This document shows positions 14,977 through 24,881 of a stretch of 45,793 nucleotides of DNA, piece after piece (position 1 is the first letter of the stretch; each line of letters starts with the position of its first letter). Where the stretch lies: NCBI GenBank assembly GCA_934476675.1, contig CAKSOE010000025.1:1-45793 (forward strand). The letters are read 5' to 3'. The position numbers and the translations under genes are program-made. This stretch comes from an uncultured Clostridia bacterium (GTDB lineage: Bacteria; Bacillota; Clostridia; UBA1381). The notes beneath the pieces were generated by a model. That model did not search any database. It was not told the DNA's origin and saw only the letters and a program-made list of their open reading frames with translations.

Positions 14977-17900
14977 ATGAGGAAAAGACTTATATCATTT
15001 TTATTGACATTATGTATGACCGTACCGCTTGCGCTGCCCGTCTCTGCGCAGACCACCAAACGCGAGGACTGGAACGGAAACAAAGACACGCCGAATTTAA
15101 TTCCGGTAATGAATGAGGGAGATACGCTCACCGCCGTCGGCTGGAAAAACGTCGGAGATGAGATTAATCGTGTGGCGTATAAAATCAATGACCGGAATTA
15201 TACCAATAAAGTCGGTATTCAGGCGTATGACGACAGTGACGACATCGGAACAAAGCAATATACCGGCGGCGTTTACTGGCAAATTGATTTTTCGGACGAA
15301 GATAAGGTTAAGATTAACAAGGGCGATATTTTATTGAGTTCAAGCGCCAGATATTGGATACAGAATTCAGCGCACCACTACCTCTCGTTAAGATATGAAT
15401 TTTTTAATGCGCAAAATACCTTGCTGGACGATACGAAAAAGATAACATATGAAAATTACTGGGCTGTTCAAAAGGACATTTTTTTAGAGCTTAATGATGT
15501 AAAAATTCCGGCTAATACTGCTTATGTAAAGATATGGTTTTCAAACTGGGGTTCGCTTGCGGGCAGACCGTTTATCGGAGATATATCGGCGCATCTGACC
15601 GACACAGCGGCGCCGAAAACTGTAAATTCTCCCTATGAATATTCGGTTAACGGCAGTACGTCAATGCCGTCATATGCCGTGCCGGGAGACAAGGTCACAT
15701 ATGCGTTGAAATTTGATGAAGCGGTAACGGTTTCTTCAAATCCGACATTGAATCTGTCAATCGGAAACAAAGTCGGATATGACATTACATATTCGGCGGA
15801 CAGGCAGACCGTGTATTTTACGACAACGCTTTCAAACATGGGAAAAAATGCGGATTTAAGGCTCAAAAGCATTTCGGGTCTTGCCGTAAGCGACGATGCC
15901 GGAAATGTGTGCAATTATTCAAATTCAAGCCTTTCTGTCGGCAGTCTTTTGTACAGATCCGTATTTGATGTAACAAGCAAGCTGACGAATCTGCAATTTT
16001 CGGGTGCGTCAACGGCGAGGTACGGCAGTGATTATACGGCAGCGCTGACGCCGGAATCGGGATATAAGCTGCCGGAAAACGTATCGGTAAAGGTTAACGG
16101 CGCGTCCGTATCCGGCTATACATACGACAAGACACGGGGACAAATTAAAATCAATTCCGCTGCCATAAAGGGCGATATTGAAATTGCCGCAGCGGGTGTG
16201 CCGCAAACCTATACGGTTACCTTTGATATGCAGGGCGGCAGCGGCGGCACAGAAAGCATTTATGCAGCATATACGCAGACGATGCCCGATGTTACACCGC
16301 CGTCAAGACCGGGTTATACCTTTGGCGGTTATTATGACAGACAAAACGGAACCGGCACACAGTATTACGACATTAAAGGCAGCGCATACGGAGTATATAA
16401 CAGAACCGAGAACATCGTACTTTATGCGAAATGGACGCCGAAACAATATACCGTCACTTTGGATGCTATGGGCGGAACGGACGGCGGAACTTTTACGGCG
16501 GAATATGACGCCGATATGCCGGCTATCACGAAGCCGACCAGAAAAGGCTATACCTTTTTAGGATATTTTACGCAGCAAAACGGCGGCGGTGAAAAGTATT
16601 ACAATGCCGACGGAACTTCTGCGAAGCGATATGACAAAACTGACGGACTTATGCTTTATGCGGCATGGAGCGCAAAAAGCCATACCGTTACATTTGATAT
16701 GCAGGGCGGCAGCGGCGGCACGGCAAGCACGGAGGCAACGTATGATTCCAAAATGCCGTCCGTCACGCCTCCCGAAAGAATCGGCTACGCCTTCGGCGGA
16801 TATTTTGAAAATGCAAACGGCGGCGGCACACAGTACTATTATGCAGACGGTGAAGCCGTAAAGCCTTATGACATAGACGCAGCGTGTACCCTTTATGCAA
16901 AATGGACGGCGAATACCTACGATGTTGTGTTAAATGCGCAGGGCGGTTCGGGCGGTTCGACCGTTACCGCGGTTTTCGGCAGCAATATGCCGGTAATTGC
17001 AGCACCGGATAAGCCGGGTTATTTGTTCGGCGGATATTTTGACGGCGTAAACGGCGGCGGCACGAAGTATTATAATGCCGACTGCTCATCAGCAAGCGTG
17101 TATAACAGAGCGGAGGGTATAACGCTGTATGCTTTGTGGACGCCGATCACATATAATATTCAGCTGTACAGCAGAGGTGAAAATGTCGGGTCACTGCAAA
17201 ATGTCGTTTACGGCGAGCTTAGGCTGCCATCTGATAAAGATATAGGAATTTCATATCCCAATTACAATTTTGTAGGCTGGAATGTGTATGACGATCAGAA
17301 CTGGGCAATGTATACGGCGGACAGAACCTATTCGGCGGGACTTGTAACGGAACAGGGAAAAACGGCGTATGTGTATGCCGCATGGCTGGAAAAGGATAAA
17401 TACACCGTAACCTATGACGCAAACGGCGGCGAGGGCGCACCCTCTGCCGCAGAGGTTCATACCGGCGAAACAATCAGTCTGAGCGCAGCTGTTCCGAGCC
17501 GCCAAAATTATACCTTTGCCGGCTGGTCCGAAAAATCGGATTCATCGGCAGCGATGTATCAGCCGAACGACAGCTTTACCATGGGAAATTCCATTGTGAC
17601 GCTTTTTGCGGTATGGCGCAAAAATCCGGAGCTTGTATATAACGCAAACGGCGGTGTTTTCGATACTTATGCCGGAACGTCTTATCCGGCAGCGGGCAGT
17701 TCGGTAACGCTTACCGATGCGGTTCCGCAAAAAGAGGGCTGTGTGTTCTGCGGCTGGGCGCAGACTCCAACGGCATCAAGAGCCGATATAGTGTCTTCGC
17801 CGTATACGATGCCGGATCACGACACGGTTTTGTATGCCGTTTATGAGCCGATTATATATACGGTCAGTGTGTTTGCGGCAGACGGCTATTCGGTTTCGGG

Positions 17901-20900
17901 CATCAGTGCGGGCGGTTATACGCTCGGCGAATATGCCGGATTTACCGTCAGCGGTACGTCTCCGAAGGTGTATATAAACGGTGTTTTGGCACAGCCGATA
18001 AACGGAAAATATAAATTTGAGATACAAAAAAACACATCTGTTATTGTTTCCGATGTATCGGGAGTGAATGTAATATACAATGCCAACGGAGGCGTAAATC
18101 CGCCGATTGATATGCGTACTTACACAAACGGAGATACGGCAGGCATCAAATCGGATTTGCCGCTGAGAAACGGCTACACATTTGGCGGCTGGGCGGAAAC
18201 AGCGGATTCGGGATATGCGCAGTATACGGGCGGAGAGGATATTTTCGTCAGCGCGGAGGATATTGTTTTGTATGCCGTGTGGGAGCCGATAGCCTATACG
18301 GTAAAATATGACGCAAACGGCGGAACGGGAGATATGACGGCAGCGGCGGCTGTTTATGATAAAGAGCTTACGCTTTCCCCGAATACCTTTACAAAAACAG
18401 GCTGTCAGTTTGCAGGCTGGGCATTGTCGGCAGACGGTGAGCTTGCGTATGCGGACGGAGCAAAGGTAAAGAATCTTACCGATATTCCGAACGGCGAGGT
18501 TATCCTTTATGCGGTCTGGAACGGAGCAAAAACCAAAATTAATTTTCATTTTGAGGGCGGTTCTTCGGGTACTGCCTCCTGCGAAGCCGTATACGGCAAG
18601 ATACTTCCGGCAGATAAGCTGATTGCGCCGTATCGGTACGGATATACGTTTGCAGGTTATTATACTTCGGCAAACAAGGGCGGCGATTTGGTGTATGATG
18701 CGGATATGTCTCTGTCGGACTTCTATCGGACTGCCACGTGGAACAGTGTTGCAGATGAATTTGAATTATATGCGGCATGGGAACCTGTCTCATATACCGT
18801 TGCATTTATAAGCGGAACGCAAACGCTTGATACGGTATCAGCTGTTTACGGCAGCATTTTCAGCCTGCCTAAAGCTGAAACGCTCGGCGTTTACGCACAG
18901 GAGGGATATTCATTCTGCGGATGGTCTGTTGCGGCCGGAAGCGATATGGTCTATTACAGTGACGGACAGGAGATTACGGCAGGACTTACGGGCGAAAACG
19001 GAGCGGTCGTTTATCTGTATGCGGTTATCCGAAAAAATGATGGCTTTACCGTAACTCTGCCATGTTCACAGGAGGGATATAAGGTATATTACAATGACGC
19101 TGAAATAACATCGCCGAAAGATATAACCGTCAGCAAGGGAGACGATGTTTCCTTTAAAATATGCGTAGAGGACGGATATAATTCGGATAAAATGACCGTT
19201 CTGGCAAACGGCATTATGCTCGGCGAAGTGCAAAAGAGCGGTAAAAATTATACGTATAATATAAAACATATATCTGCCGATACAAGCGTGAATATTTATC
19301 ATGTAAAAAAAGAAACGTTCCGTATCATACTCAATGACGGCACAGGATATAGCATATCCCCGAAAAATACGGTTGTTGAAAGCGGAAATGACTTTTCCTT
19401 TGAAATTACACTTTCGGACGGATACAAAACGTCTGTTCCGGTAGTGTATGTAAACGGAAGTACGCTGAACGGAGTAAAGAACGGCGATGTATTTACTTAT
19501 ACCGTTTACGGAATAACTTCGCAGCCGATAATTTCGGTTTCGGTTGCTCAAAAGCCGCAGCATACCGTTACATTCGTAAGCAACGGCAGTATATACTCAA
19601 TCGCTGCGGTTGAGGAAAACATGAAGGTGTTACAGCCAAGCTCACCCGAAAGAAACGGATATACCTTTGGCGGCTGGTACACAGACGCAGCTTGCAGCAA
19701 TCCGTATGATTTCCGTACGGAGGTAGCAGATGATATAAGACTTTACGCAAAATGGACTGCCGACACCTATGCGGTGGAATACGACAAGAACACAGCGGAC
19801 AGCGTCGCAGTTCCCTCGGGACAAACAAAAAAGCATGACAGCGTACTTGTATTAAGTCCGCAAATACCCGTCCGCACCGGATATACTTTTGCGGCATGGA
19901 ACACAAAGCCGGACGGAACGGGAACAAGCTACGGCGCAGGAAGTGAATTGAGCGTTAATGCGGATATTACGCTGTATGCACAGTGGAGAATTAACAAATT
20001 CGCGGTGTCGCTCATTACGGGAGAGGGCGTTACGGGAACGCTCAGTGCAAACGAAGCCGCGTATAATGAGACGGTTCGTGTTACGGCTTTAAGCGGCGAC
20101 GGATATAATTCTCCCGTTATAACCGCCATTCCGCAGGAAAATGCCGAATTGATTTCGGAGGGGGTATATAGAATATCGGGGCCTGTATCCTTTATTGCCG
20201 CTGCCGAAGCAAAGAAAATCCATACGGCAAGCTTCTATCTTGACGGAGGGCTTTACTATACGCAGTCTGCAATTGACGGAGGCGGAGTAACCGTTGCACT
20301 TCCGAATCCTCCCGTAAAGGCAGGATACAGCTTTATAGGCTGGTACACCGAGCAGACGGGCGGAGTTGAAGTTAATGACGCAACGGCGCTTGACAAGGAT
20401 TTGACCGTTTATGCAAGGTTTGAAACGGCTCTGCTGCATATAACGCCTGCCGTGAACGGCGAGGGATATACGGTTTATTCGGCTGACAACACAACACTGC
20501 ATTACGGCGATGACTACACATTTACTGTAACGGTTGCCGAACACTACAATGCGGACAATATGAAGGTGTATGCAAACGGAATACTGCTTATACCGGAGGC
20601 AAACGGAAGCATTTATAAATTCACGGTAAAGAATATTACCGATGATGTCACAATTACCGTATACGATGTAACGGCGGACGTTTACACCGTTCAATACAAG
20701 GTTGACGGAGAAGTCTGTTACTCCGAACAGGTAGTTTACGGCGATAAAGCGCAAAAGCCGAAATCGCCCGTAAAAGCAGGGCATACCTTTGCAGGTTGGT
20801 TTGACGGCGATAATGAATGGGATTTTGCGGACGGAGTTGAAAATGATTTAGAGCTTGAAGCAAAATTTGAAGCGCTTACGTATACCATAGCAGTGCCGGA

Positions 20901-23334
20901 GGATAACAGTGAATTTACGGTAAATATCACATCTGCCGATTCGGTTCGGTACGGCGAAAGCTTTGCTTTCAGCATCACCGTGTCCGACGGCTGCAATGCG
21001 GCTGACATGACGGTTTATGCAAACGGCATTTTGCTCGAAAAAACCTCGGAAAACGGCAATACGGTGTATTTTGAGATTGCAAATGTCACCGAATCAAAGG
21101 TCATAACCGTGAGGGGAATCGGACGGAACACGTATTCCGTTACCTATAATGAAAACACAACGGAGTATGTCGGCAATATGCCAAAGCCAAAAATCAAAGA
21201 GTATGACGCCGATGCGGCAATATCCGATTTAACCCCCGAAAGATACGGCTATACCTTTGCCGGCTGGTCAACCGAAAAAGACGGCGACGTTAAATATCTT
21301 GCCGGGGACATATATTCCGAAAATGCGGATATTACGCTTTATGCTGTTTGGGAGGCAAGGAAATTTGCCGTCAATTTTGAAACAAACGGCGGAGTTATAA
21401 ATGCGGGAGAAATTACGGAATATACCTACGGAAAAGGCGCTTTGCTCCCGACAGAGGTCACAAAGAGCGGCTATACCTTTGCCGGCTGGTATGAAGATGA
21501 GCTTATGCAGGGCGCGCGCGTGTATGAAATTAAAGCAAGCGACTTCGGAGACAGGAAGTATTACGCCGCATATACCATGGCAAATGTAAATGTGAGCGGT
21601 TATACGGGCGAGTATGACGGAAAAGCGCACGATATTACGTATACGCTTGCGGATAATCTTGTCGTGGAGAAATACCAGTGGTATTTTGTGCCGAGCGGCT
21701 CAAATGACGCAATACCTGTTTCGTCAGCGGTGTATAACGCATATCCGGTCAAAAATGCAGCGGAAAGCGGCGAATACTATTGCTCTGTTGAAGCATTGCT
21801 TGACGGCTATGTAACACGGTTCTTTACCGAAAAAGCAACGGTTGAAATCAGCAAAAAACCGATTTCCGTAAAGGCGGCGGACAGCAGTAAGGTATATGAC
21901 GCACAGCCGTTTTCGACAAACGAAACCGAGCTTGCGGACGGTTTGCCTGACGGTCACAAAATAACCGCAATTATGACCGCAGAAAGCCAAATAACAAATG
22001 TCGGAAGCTGTGCAAACGAAATAGAACGGATTATTATTTCGGACAGTGAAAATACGGATGTAACGGAAAACTACGAGATTACAAAGCAAAACGGTACGCT
22101 TAACGTCACACCGCTTACTCTGGCAGCCGTTTCAAAAAATGTAAGTATCAGTGCAGGCTCGGCGCTTAGCGAAAATCGCCTGTATGAAATCAGCGGTATG
22201 TTGGGAAATGAGCAGCTTTCTCTTAAAAATGCTGCCGTTTCCGTTAAGAATGCGGATAATACGGACGTTTCGTTTGCGGACGTTACCAAAAACACAGGCG
22301 AATACACAGTTACGATAAGTTACAGCGGTTTTGACGGCGAAGGCAGCGAAAATTATCAGGGCAGCGGCACGCTTACCTCCACCGTTACCGTTTACAGGCA
22401 AAGCAGCGGTTCCGGAGGCGGCGGAGGCGGCGGAAGAACATCGGCATATACCGTCAGCTTTAACACCAACGGCGGCAGCACGATTGAAAGCCGGAGCGTA
22501 AAAAGCGGTGAAAAGGTGAAAGCTCCCGAACCGCCCGAAATGGAGGGTTATACCTTTGCCGGCTGGTACAGTGACGGTGCCTTAACCGAAAAATTTGATT
22601 TTGCCGAAAAAATCACTAAAAACATTACGCTTTATGCAAAGTGGACAGAGAATAAGCAAAATGAAGAACAACCGCCCGAAAATCCGGCCAAAACAGGCGT
22701 GGCGGATTTGCTTGAAACGGAAAAGCATATCAGTTATCTGAACGGATACAGCGATGATGTTTTCAAACCCGAAAGCAACATGACAAGAGCGGAAACGGCG
22801 CAGATGTTTTATAATCTGCTGCTTGATAAGAATGTATCGGGCGAAAGCGCATTTGACGATGTAAGCGAGGAAGTCTGGTATTACGATGCCGTTACCGCGC
22901 TTGCCAATATGGGGATTATAAAGGGAATAGGAGAAAACAGCTTTAATCCCGACGGCAATATAACCAGAGCGGAATTTGTTGCAATAGCGATGCGGTTTGC
23001 CAATGTTGACGTAAACGGTTCAAAGACCTTTACCGATGTGGCGCAAAATCATTGGGCGGCAAAGAATATTTCCGATGCGGCTTATCTTGGCTGGATTTCC
23101 GGAAGCGATGACGGCACATTCAGTCCCGATGCGTTCGTAAAACGCGCTTCCGTTGCGAAGATTGTAAACAATATGCTCGGAAGAAAAGCTGATATTGAAT
23201 ATGTGCATACACACACGGGTGATGTAAGACTGTTTAACGATGTTTCAGACACTGCGTGGTACTATGCAGATGTTATTGAAGCTGCGAATACGCACGAATA
23301 TGAGAAAAACGACGGCGCGGAAACATGGAAATAA
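14977..23334 (+). CDS. Giant SLH-anchored surface protein with InlB B-type repeats
   Basis: A 2785-residue secreted protein. Residues 1-25 are a signal peptide. About 26-405 is an N-terminal region with a discoidin/immunoglobulin-like look. From about 408 to 2200 run Listeria-Bacteroides (InlB B, Flg_new) repeats of about 70-80 residues with the GYTFxGWY core; I count 18 such cores including the last one. A second, different repeat (motif YANGILL within a beta domain) is interspersed. About 2205-2385 is an MBG-like region, 2479-2488 a glycine linker, one more B repeat to about 2558, then three SLH repeats (about 2573-2765) and a short WK tail. It is probably an adhesin or cell-envelope scaffold. 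RBS GGAGG 6 nt from ATG. It is probably transcribed from the LytTR-controlled promoter. Confidence 0.9.
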   Translation: MRKRLISFLLTLCMTVPLALPVSAQTTKREDWNGNKDTPNLIPVMNEGDTLTAVGWKNVGDEINRVAYKINDRNYTNKVGIQAYDDSDDIGTKQYTGGVYWQIDFSDEDKVKINKGDILLSSSARYWIQNSAHHYLSLRYEFFNAQNTLLDDTKKITYENYWAVQKDIFLELNDVKIPANTAYVKIWFSNWGSLAGRPFIGDISAHLTDTAAPKTVNSPYEYSVNGSTSMPSYAVPGDKVTYALKFDEAVTVSSNPTLNLSIGNKVGYDITYSADRQTVYFTTTLSNMGKNADLRLKSISGLAVSDDAGNVCNYSNSSLSVGSLLYRSVFDVTSKLTNLQFSGASTARYGSDYTAALTPESGYKLPENVSVKVNGASVSGYTYDKTRGQIKINSAAIKGDIEIAAAGVPQTYTVTFDMQGGSGGTESIYAAYTQTMPDVTPPSRPGYTFGGYYDRQNGTGTQYYDIKGSAYGVYNRTENIVLYAKWTPKQYTVTLDAMGGTDGGTFTAEYDADMPAITKPTRKGYTFLGYFTQQNGGGEKYYNADGTSAKRYDKTDGLMLYAAWSAKSHTVTFDMQGGSGGTASTEATYDSKMPSVTPPERIGYAFGGYFENANGGGTQYYYADGEAVKPYDIDAACTLYAKWTANTYDVVLNAQGGSGGSTVTAVFGSNMPVIAAPDKPGYLFGGYFDGVNGGGTKYYNADCSSASVYNRAEGITLYALWTPITYNIQLYSRGENVGSLQNVVYGELRLPSDKDIGISYPNYNFVGWNVYDDQNWAMYTADRTYSAGLVTEQGKTAYVYAAWLEKDKYTVTYDANGGEGAPSAAEVHTGETISLSAAVPSRQNYTFAGWSEKSDSSAAMYQPNDSFTMGNSIVTLFAVWRKNPELVYNANGGVFDTYAGTSYPAAGSSVTLTDAVPQKEGCVFCGWAQTPTASRADIVSSPYTMPDHDTVLYAVYEPIIYTVSVFAADGYSVSGISAGGYTLGEYAGFTVSGTSPKVYINGVLAQPINGKYKFEIQKNTSVIVSDVSGVNVIYNANGGVNPPIDMRTYTNGDTAGIKSDLPLRNGYTFGGWAETADSGYAQYTGGEDIFVSAEDIVLYAVWEPIAYTVKYDANGGTGDMTAAAAVYDKELTLSPNTFTKTGCQFAGWALSADGELAYADGAKVKNLTDIPNGEVILYAVWNGAKTKINFHFEGGSSGTASCEAVYGKILPADKLIAPYRYGYTFAGYYTSANKGGDLVYDADMSLSDFYRTATWNSVADEFELYAAWEPVSYTVAFISGTQTLDTVSAVYGSIFSLPKAETLGVYAQEGYSFCGWSVAAGSDMVYYSDGQEITAGLTGENGAVVYLYAVIRKNDGFTVTLPCSQEGYKVYYNDAEITSPKDITVSKGDDVSFKICVEDGYNSDKMTVLANGIMLGEVQKSGKNYTYNIKHISADTSVNIYHVKKETFRIILNDGTGYSISPKNTVVESGNDFSFEITLSDGYKTSVPVVYVNGSTLNGVKNGDVFTYTVYGITSQPIISVSVAQKPQHTVTFVSNGSIYSIAAVEENMKVLQPSSPERNGYTFGGWYTDAACSNPYDFRTEVADDIRLYAKWTADTYAVEYDKNTADSVAVPSGQTKKHDSVLVLSPQIPVRTGYTFAAWNTKPDGTGTSYGAGSELSVNADITLYAQWRINKFAVSLITGEGVTGTLSANEAAYNETVRVTALSGDGYNSPVITAIPQENAELISEGVYRISGPVSFIAAAEAKKIHTASFYLDGGLYYTQSAIDGGGVTVALPNPPVKAGYSFIGWYTEQTGGVEVNDATALDKDLTVYARFETALLHITPAVNGEGYTVYSADNTTLHYGDDYTFTVTVAEHYNADNMKVYANGILLIPEANGSIYKFTVKNITDDVTITVYDVTADVYTVQYKVDGEVCYSEQVVYGDKAQKPKSPVKAGHTFAGWFDGDNEWDFADGVENDLELEAKFEALTYTIAVPEDNSEFTVNITSADSVRYGESFAFSITVSDGCNAADMTVYANGILLEKTSENGNTVYFEIANVTESKVITVRGIGRNTYSVTYNENTTEYVGNMPKPKIKEYDADAAISDLTPERYGYTFAGWSTEKDGDVKYLAGDIYSENADITLYAVWEARKFAVNFETNGGVINAGEITEYTYGKGALLPTEVTKSGYTFAGWYEDELMQGARVYEIKASDFGDRKYYAAYTMANVNVSGYTGEYDGKAHDITYTLADNLVVEKYQWYFVPSGSNDAIPVSSAVYNAYPVKNAAESGEYYCSVEALLDGYVTRFFTEKATVEISKKPISVKAADSSKVYDAQPFSTNETELADGLPDGHKITAIMTAESQITNVGSCANEIERIIISDSENTDVTENYEITKQNGTLNVTPLTLAAVSKNVSISAGSALSENRLYEISGMLGNEQLSLKNAAVSVKNADNTDVSFADVTKNTGEYTVTISYSGFDGEGSENYQGSGTLTSTVTVYRQSSGSGGGGGGGRTSAYTVSFNTNGGSTIESRSVKSGEKVKAPEPPEMEGYTFAGWYSDGALTEKFDFAEKITKNITLYAKWTENKQNEEQPPENPAKTGVADLLETEKHISYLNGYSDDVFKPESNMTRAETAQMFYNLLLDKNVSGESAFDDVSEEVWYYDAVTALANMGIIKGIGENSFNPDGNITRAEFVAIAMRFANVDVNGSKTFTDVAQNHWAAKNISDAAYLGWISGSDDGTFSPDAFVKRASVAKIVNNMLGRKADIEYVHTHTGDVRLFNDVSDTAWYYADVIEAANTHEYEKNDGAETWK

Positions 23335-23389
23335 AAAACGGTGCGAAACGCATAAGACGCACTGGAAACATATTCAAAATAATTTCAGA

Positions 23390-23422
23390 GGGGTTGTAAA
23401 AAAATTACAGCCCCTTTTTTTA
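23390..23422 (+). terminator. Intrinsic terminator after giant surface protein
   Basis: GGGGTTGTAA (23390-23399), A5 loop, TTACAGCCCC (23405-23414), 10 bp with one wobble, then T8. It lies 56 bp after the stop and before the converging MFS gene, whose stop is at 23449. Confidence 0.88.
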
Positions 23423-23448
23423 AGAATCATAACACAGATATTAACTTT

Positions 23449-24603
23449 TCAGTGTTTTTGCGTGGTGCGGAAGGTTAATTCCGTCATGCTTATCATTAAA
23501 ATCACAAAAACAAGCAAAAACACAGGCATTATTTCAAAGCCTGCCCAATTGCCGAGCAAGCCGAACAGCGGCGGAATAAATGTCGAACCGACATAAGCGC
23601 TTGCCATTTGTATTCCTATTATAGCCCCCGAATTTTCCGCACCGAAATTATTCGGCGTGGAATGAATAATACACGGATAAATCGGAGCACAGCCAAGTCC
23701 TATCACGATGAATGCGGCGAAAGCGGCAGTATATGACGCCGTAGGAATCAGCAAGGCAATAATTCCGCAGATTAAAATGCAGGCGCCGGTAATTATCATT
23801 TTTCTGTCGCCCAGTTTATCCGTTATAAAACCGCTTATAAATCTTCCGGCGGTAATTCCGATGTAAAACAGCGACGCAAAATTTGCCGAGCGTTCGGCAG
23901 ATATGCCCTTTACCTGCGCAAAATATGTACTTGCCCACTGCATGGAGGTTGCCTCCGCTGCGCAATACGCAAAAAATCCGAGCAGCAAAAACGGCACGCC
24001 TTTGATTTTAAGCGCATTCAGCAAGCCTACGCTTTTTTGTTCCCGTATATCGCCGTTATTGTTTACATTCCAGACGGGTAAGGTTATAAGCAAAATTATT
24101 CCGATGACAAGCTGAATAAAGCCTACCGTCCTATATCCGTTGTTCCATACCGAATTTGTCAGAGCATATCCCATTATAAACGGACTGACTATCGTTCCCA
24201 CGCCCCAAAAGCAATGCAGCCAGCTCATATGCTTTGCCTTGTAGTGAAGTGCGATATAGTTATTTAATGCGGCGTCAATCGCACCTGCGCCGAGACCGTA
24301 GGGAACGGCAAAGGCAATAAGCATTCCGAATTTTGTCGAAAAAGAAAATCCGAATAATGCGACAACCGTAAGAAATACGCTTATTACAGTAACCCATCTT
24401 GTTCCGAGCTTTCTCGTCAGTTTATCGGACATAAGACTTGATACAATCGTTCCGCCGGATATAACCATAGAAACAATCCCCATAAAGGAAACCGGTACGT
24501 TTAATTCGGCGTGCATAGCCGGCCAGCCCGAGCCGAGAAGCGAGTCGGGAAGTCCGAGGCTTATAAAAGCAAGATAAATAAGTGCGAGTAAGAAGCTGTA
24601 CAT
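23449..24603 (-). CDS. Major facilitator superfamily transporter (FucP-like)
   Basis: A 384-residue protein with about 12 membrane spans. The first loop signature LTRKLGTRWV (MFS motif A-like, SDKLTRKLG) is repeated in the second half as ITDKLGDRKM. The GLPDSLLGSGWPAMHAEL start and FWGVGTIVSPF resemble sugar/other MFS permeases of the FucP/YbjJ type found in Clostridia. The substrate is unknown; its divergent histidine phosphatase neighbour gives little help. I chose the ATG at 24603 because GGAG of the shared leader precedes it; the in-frame ATG at 24636 is upstream of the hairpin without an RBS. A promoter with 17-bp spacing lies at 24687-24715. Confidence 0.85.
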   Translation of the reverse strand: MYSFLLALIYLAFISLGLPDSLLGSGWPAMHAELNVPVSFMGIVSMVISGGTIVSSLMSDKLTRKLGTRWVTVISVFLTVVALFGFSFSTKFGMLIAFAVPYGLGAGAIDAALNNYIALHYKAKHMSWLHCFWGVGTIVSPFIMGYALTNSVWNNGYRTVGFIQLVIGIILLITLPVWNVNNNGDIREQKSVGLLNALKIKGVPFLLLGFFAYCAAEATSMQWASTYFAQVKGISAERSANFASLFYIGITAGRFISGFITDKLGDRKMIITGACILICGIIALLIPTASYTAAFAAFIVIGLGCAPIYPCIIHSTPNNFGAENSGAIIGIQMASAYVGSTFIPPLFGLLGNWAGFEIMPVFLLVFVILMISMTELTFRTTQKH

Positions 24604-24641
24604 TTCAATCTCCATTCCGCCGCTGCATGGCGGCATAAATC
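24604..24641 (-). promoter_or_regulatory. RBS-hairpin leader element, copy before MFS gene
   Basis: On the minus strand it reads GATTTATGCCGC, loop CATGCA, GCGGCGGAATGGAG, then the ATG at 24603. The stem GCCGC/GCGGC is perfect with a flanking T-G pair. The RTG of ATTTATG is 33 nt upstream of the start and in frame, as in the ecfT, pyrH and ispG copies. Confidence 0.65.
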
Positions 24642-24686
24642 ATGCTCAGGCTCGCGAAAAACGGCGAGATGCGCATTATTCTACGG

Positions 24687-24715
24687 ATTATATCACAATC
24701 CGCTCATAAAAGCAA
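24687..24715 (-). promoter_or_regulatory. Promoter of the MFS gene
   Basis: On the minus strand: TTGCTT (24710-24715), 17-bp spacer, TATAAT (24687-24692). Transcription would begin near 24680, giving a leader of about 75 nt that contains the whole hairpin element. Confidence 0.7.
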
Positions 24716-24744
24716 TAGTTTATTATTTTTTTCAGCGTACTTCT

Positions 24745-24780
24745 TTGTTCAATTGTCACCCATCATTGACAATTGAACAA
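24745..24780. promoter_or_regulatory. 14-bp perfect inverted repeat, candidate operator
   Basis: TTGTTCAATTGTCA (24745-24758), 8-nt spacer, TGACAATTGAACAA (24767-24780). The right arm contains the -35 TTGACA of a consensus promoter (24766-24771). Such a site suggests binding of a dimeric repressor, or a strong RNA hairpin if read through; there is no U tract, so it is not a standard terminator. Confidence 0.65.
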
Positions 24781-24794
24781 TATAACGGTATAAT
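24766..24794 (+). promoter_or_regulatory. Fully consensus promoter P1 upstream of histidine phosphatase
   Basis: TTGACA (24766-24771), 17-bp spacer, TATAAT (24789-24794): both hexamers and the spacing are perfect. The -35 lies inside the 14-bp inverted repeat, so the promoter is probably strong but repressible. Confidence 0.7.
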
Positions 24795-24808
24795 TTGCTT
24801 TTTTAATC

Positions 24809-24837
24809 TTGATTTTCGCACTGCAAAATGATATAAT
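24809..24837 (+). promoter_or_regulatory. Second promoter P2 upstream of histidine phosphatase
   Basis: TTGATT (24809-24814), 17-bp spacer, TATAAT (24832-24837). Transcription would start near 24844, about 38 nt before the GTG at 24882, independent of the inverted repeat. Confidence 0.65.
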
Positions 24838-24881
24838 AAAGTATAAACATATTTTTATAACGGCGAAACGGAGGTGCAGTG

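Noticed and set aside
17776..18549. 257-codon minus-strand ORF within the giant surface gene
   Set aside because: It lies antisense to the repeat region and reflects its codon bias; the peptide has no domain pattern.
23341..23362. Copy of the nested-hairpin repeat after the giant gene
   Set aside because: Only a 5-bp GTGCG/CGCAC stem is present, with none of the conserved boxes.
24745..24780. Terminator or insertion-sequence end at the inverted repeat
   Set aside because: There is no T tract, transposase or target duplication; the overlap with a consensus -35 favours an operator.
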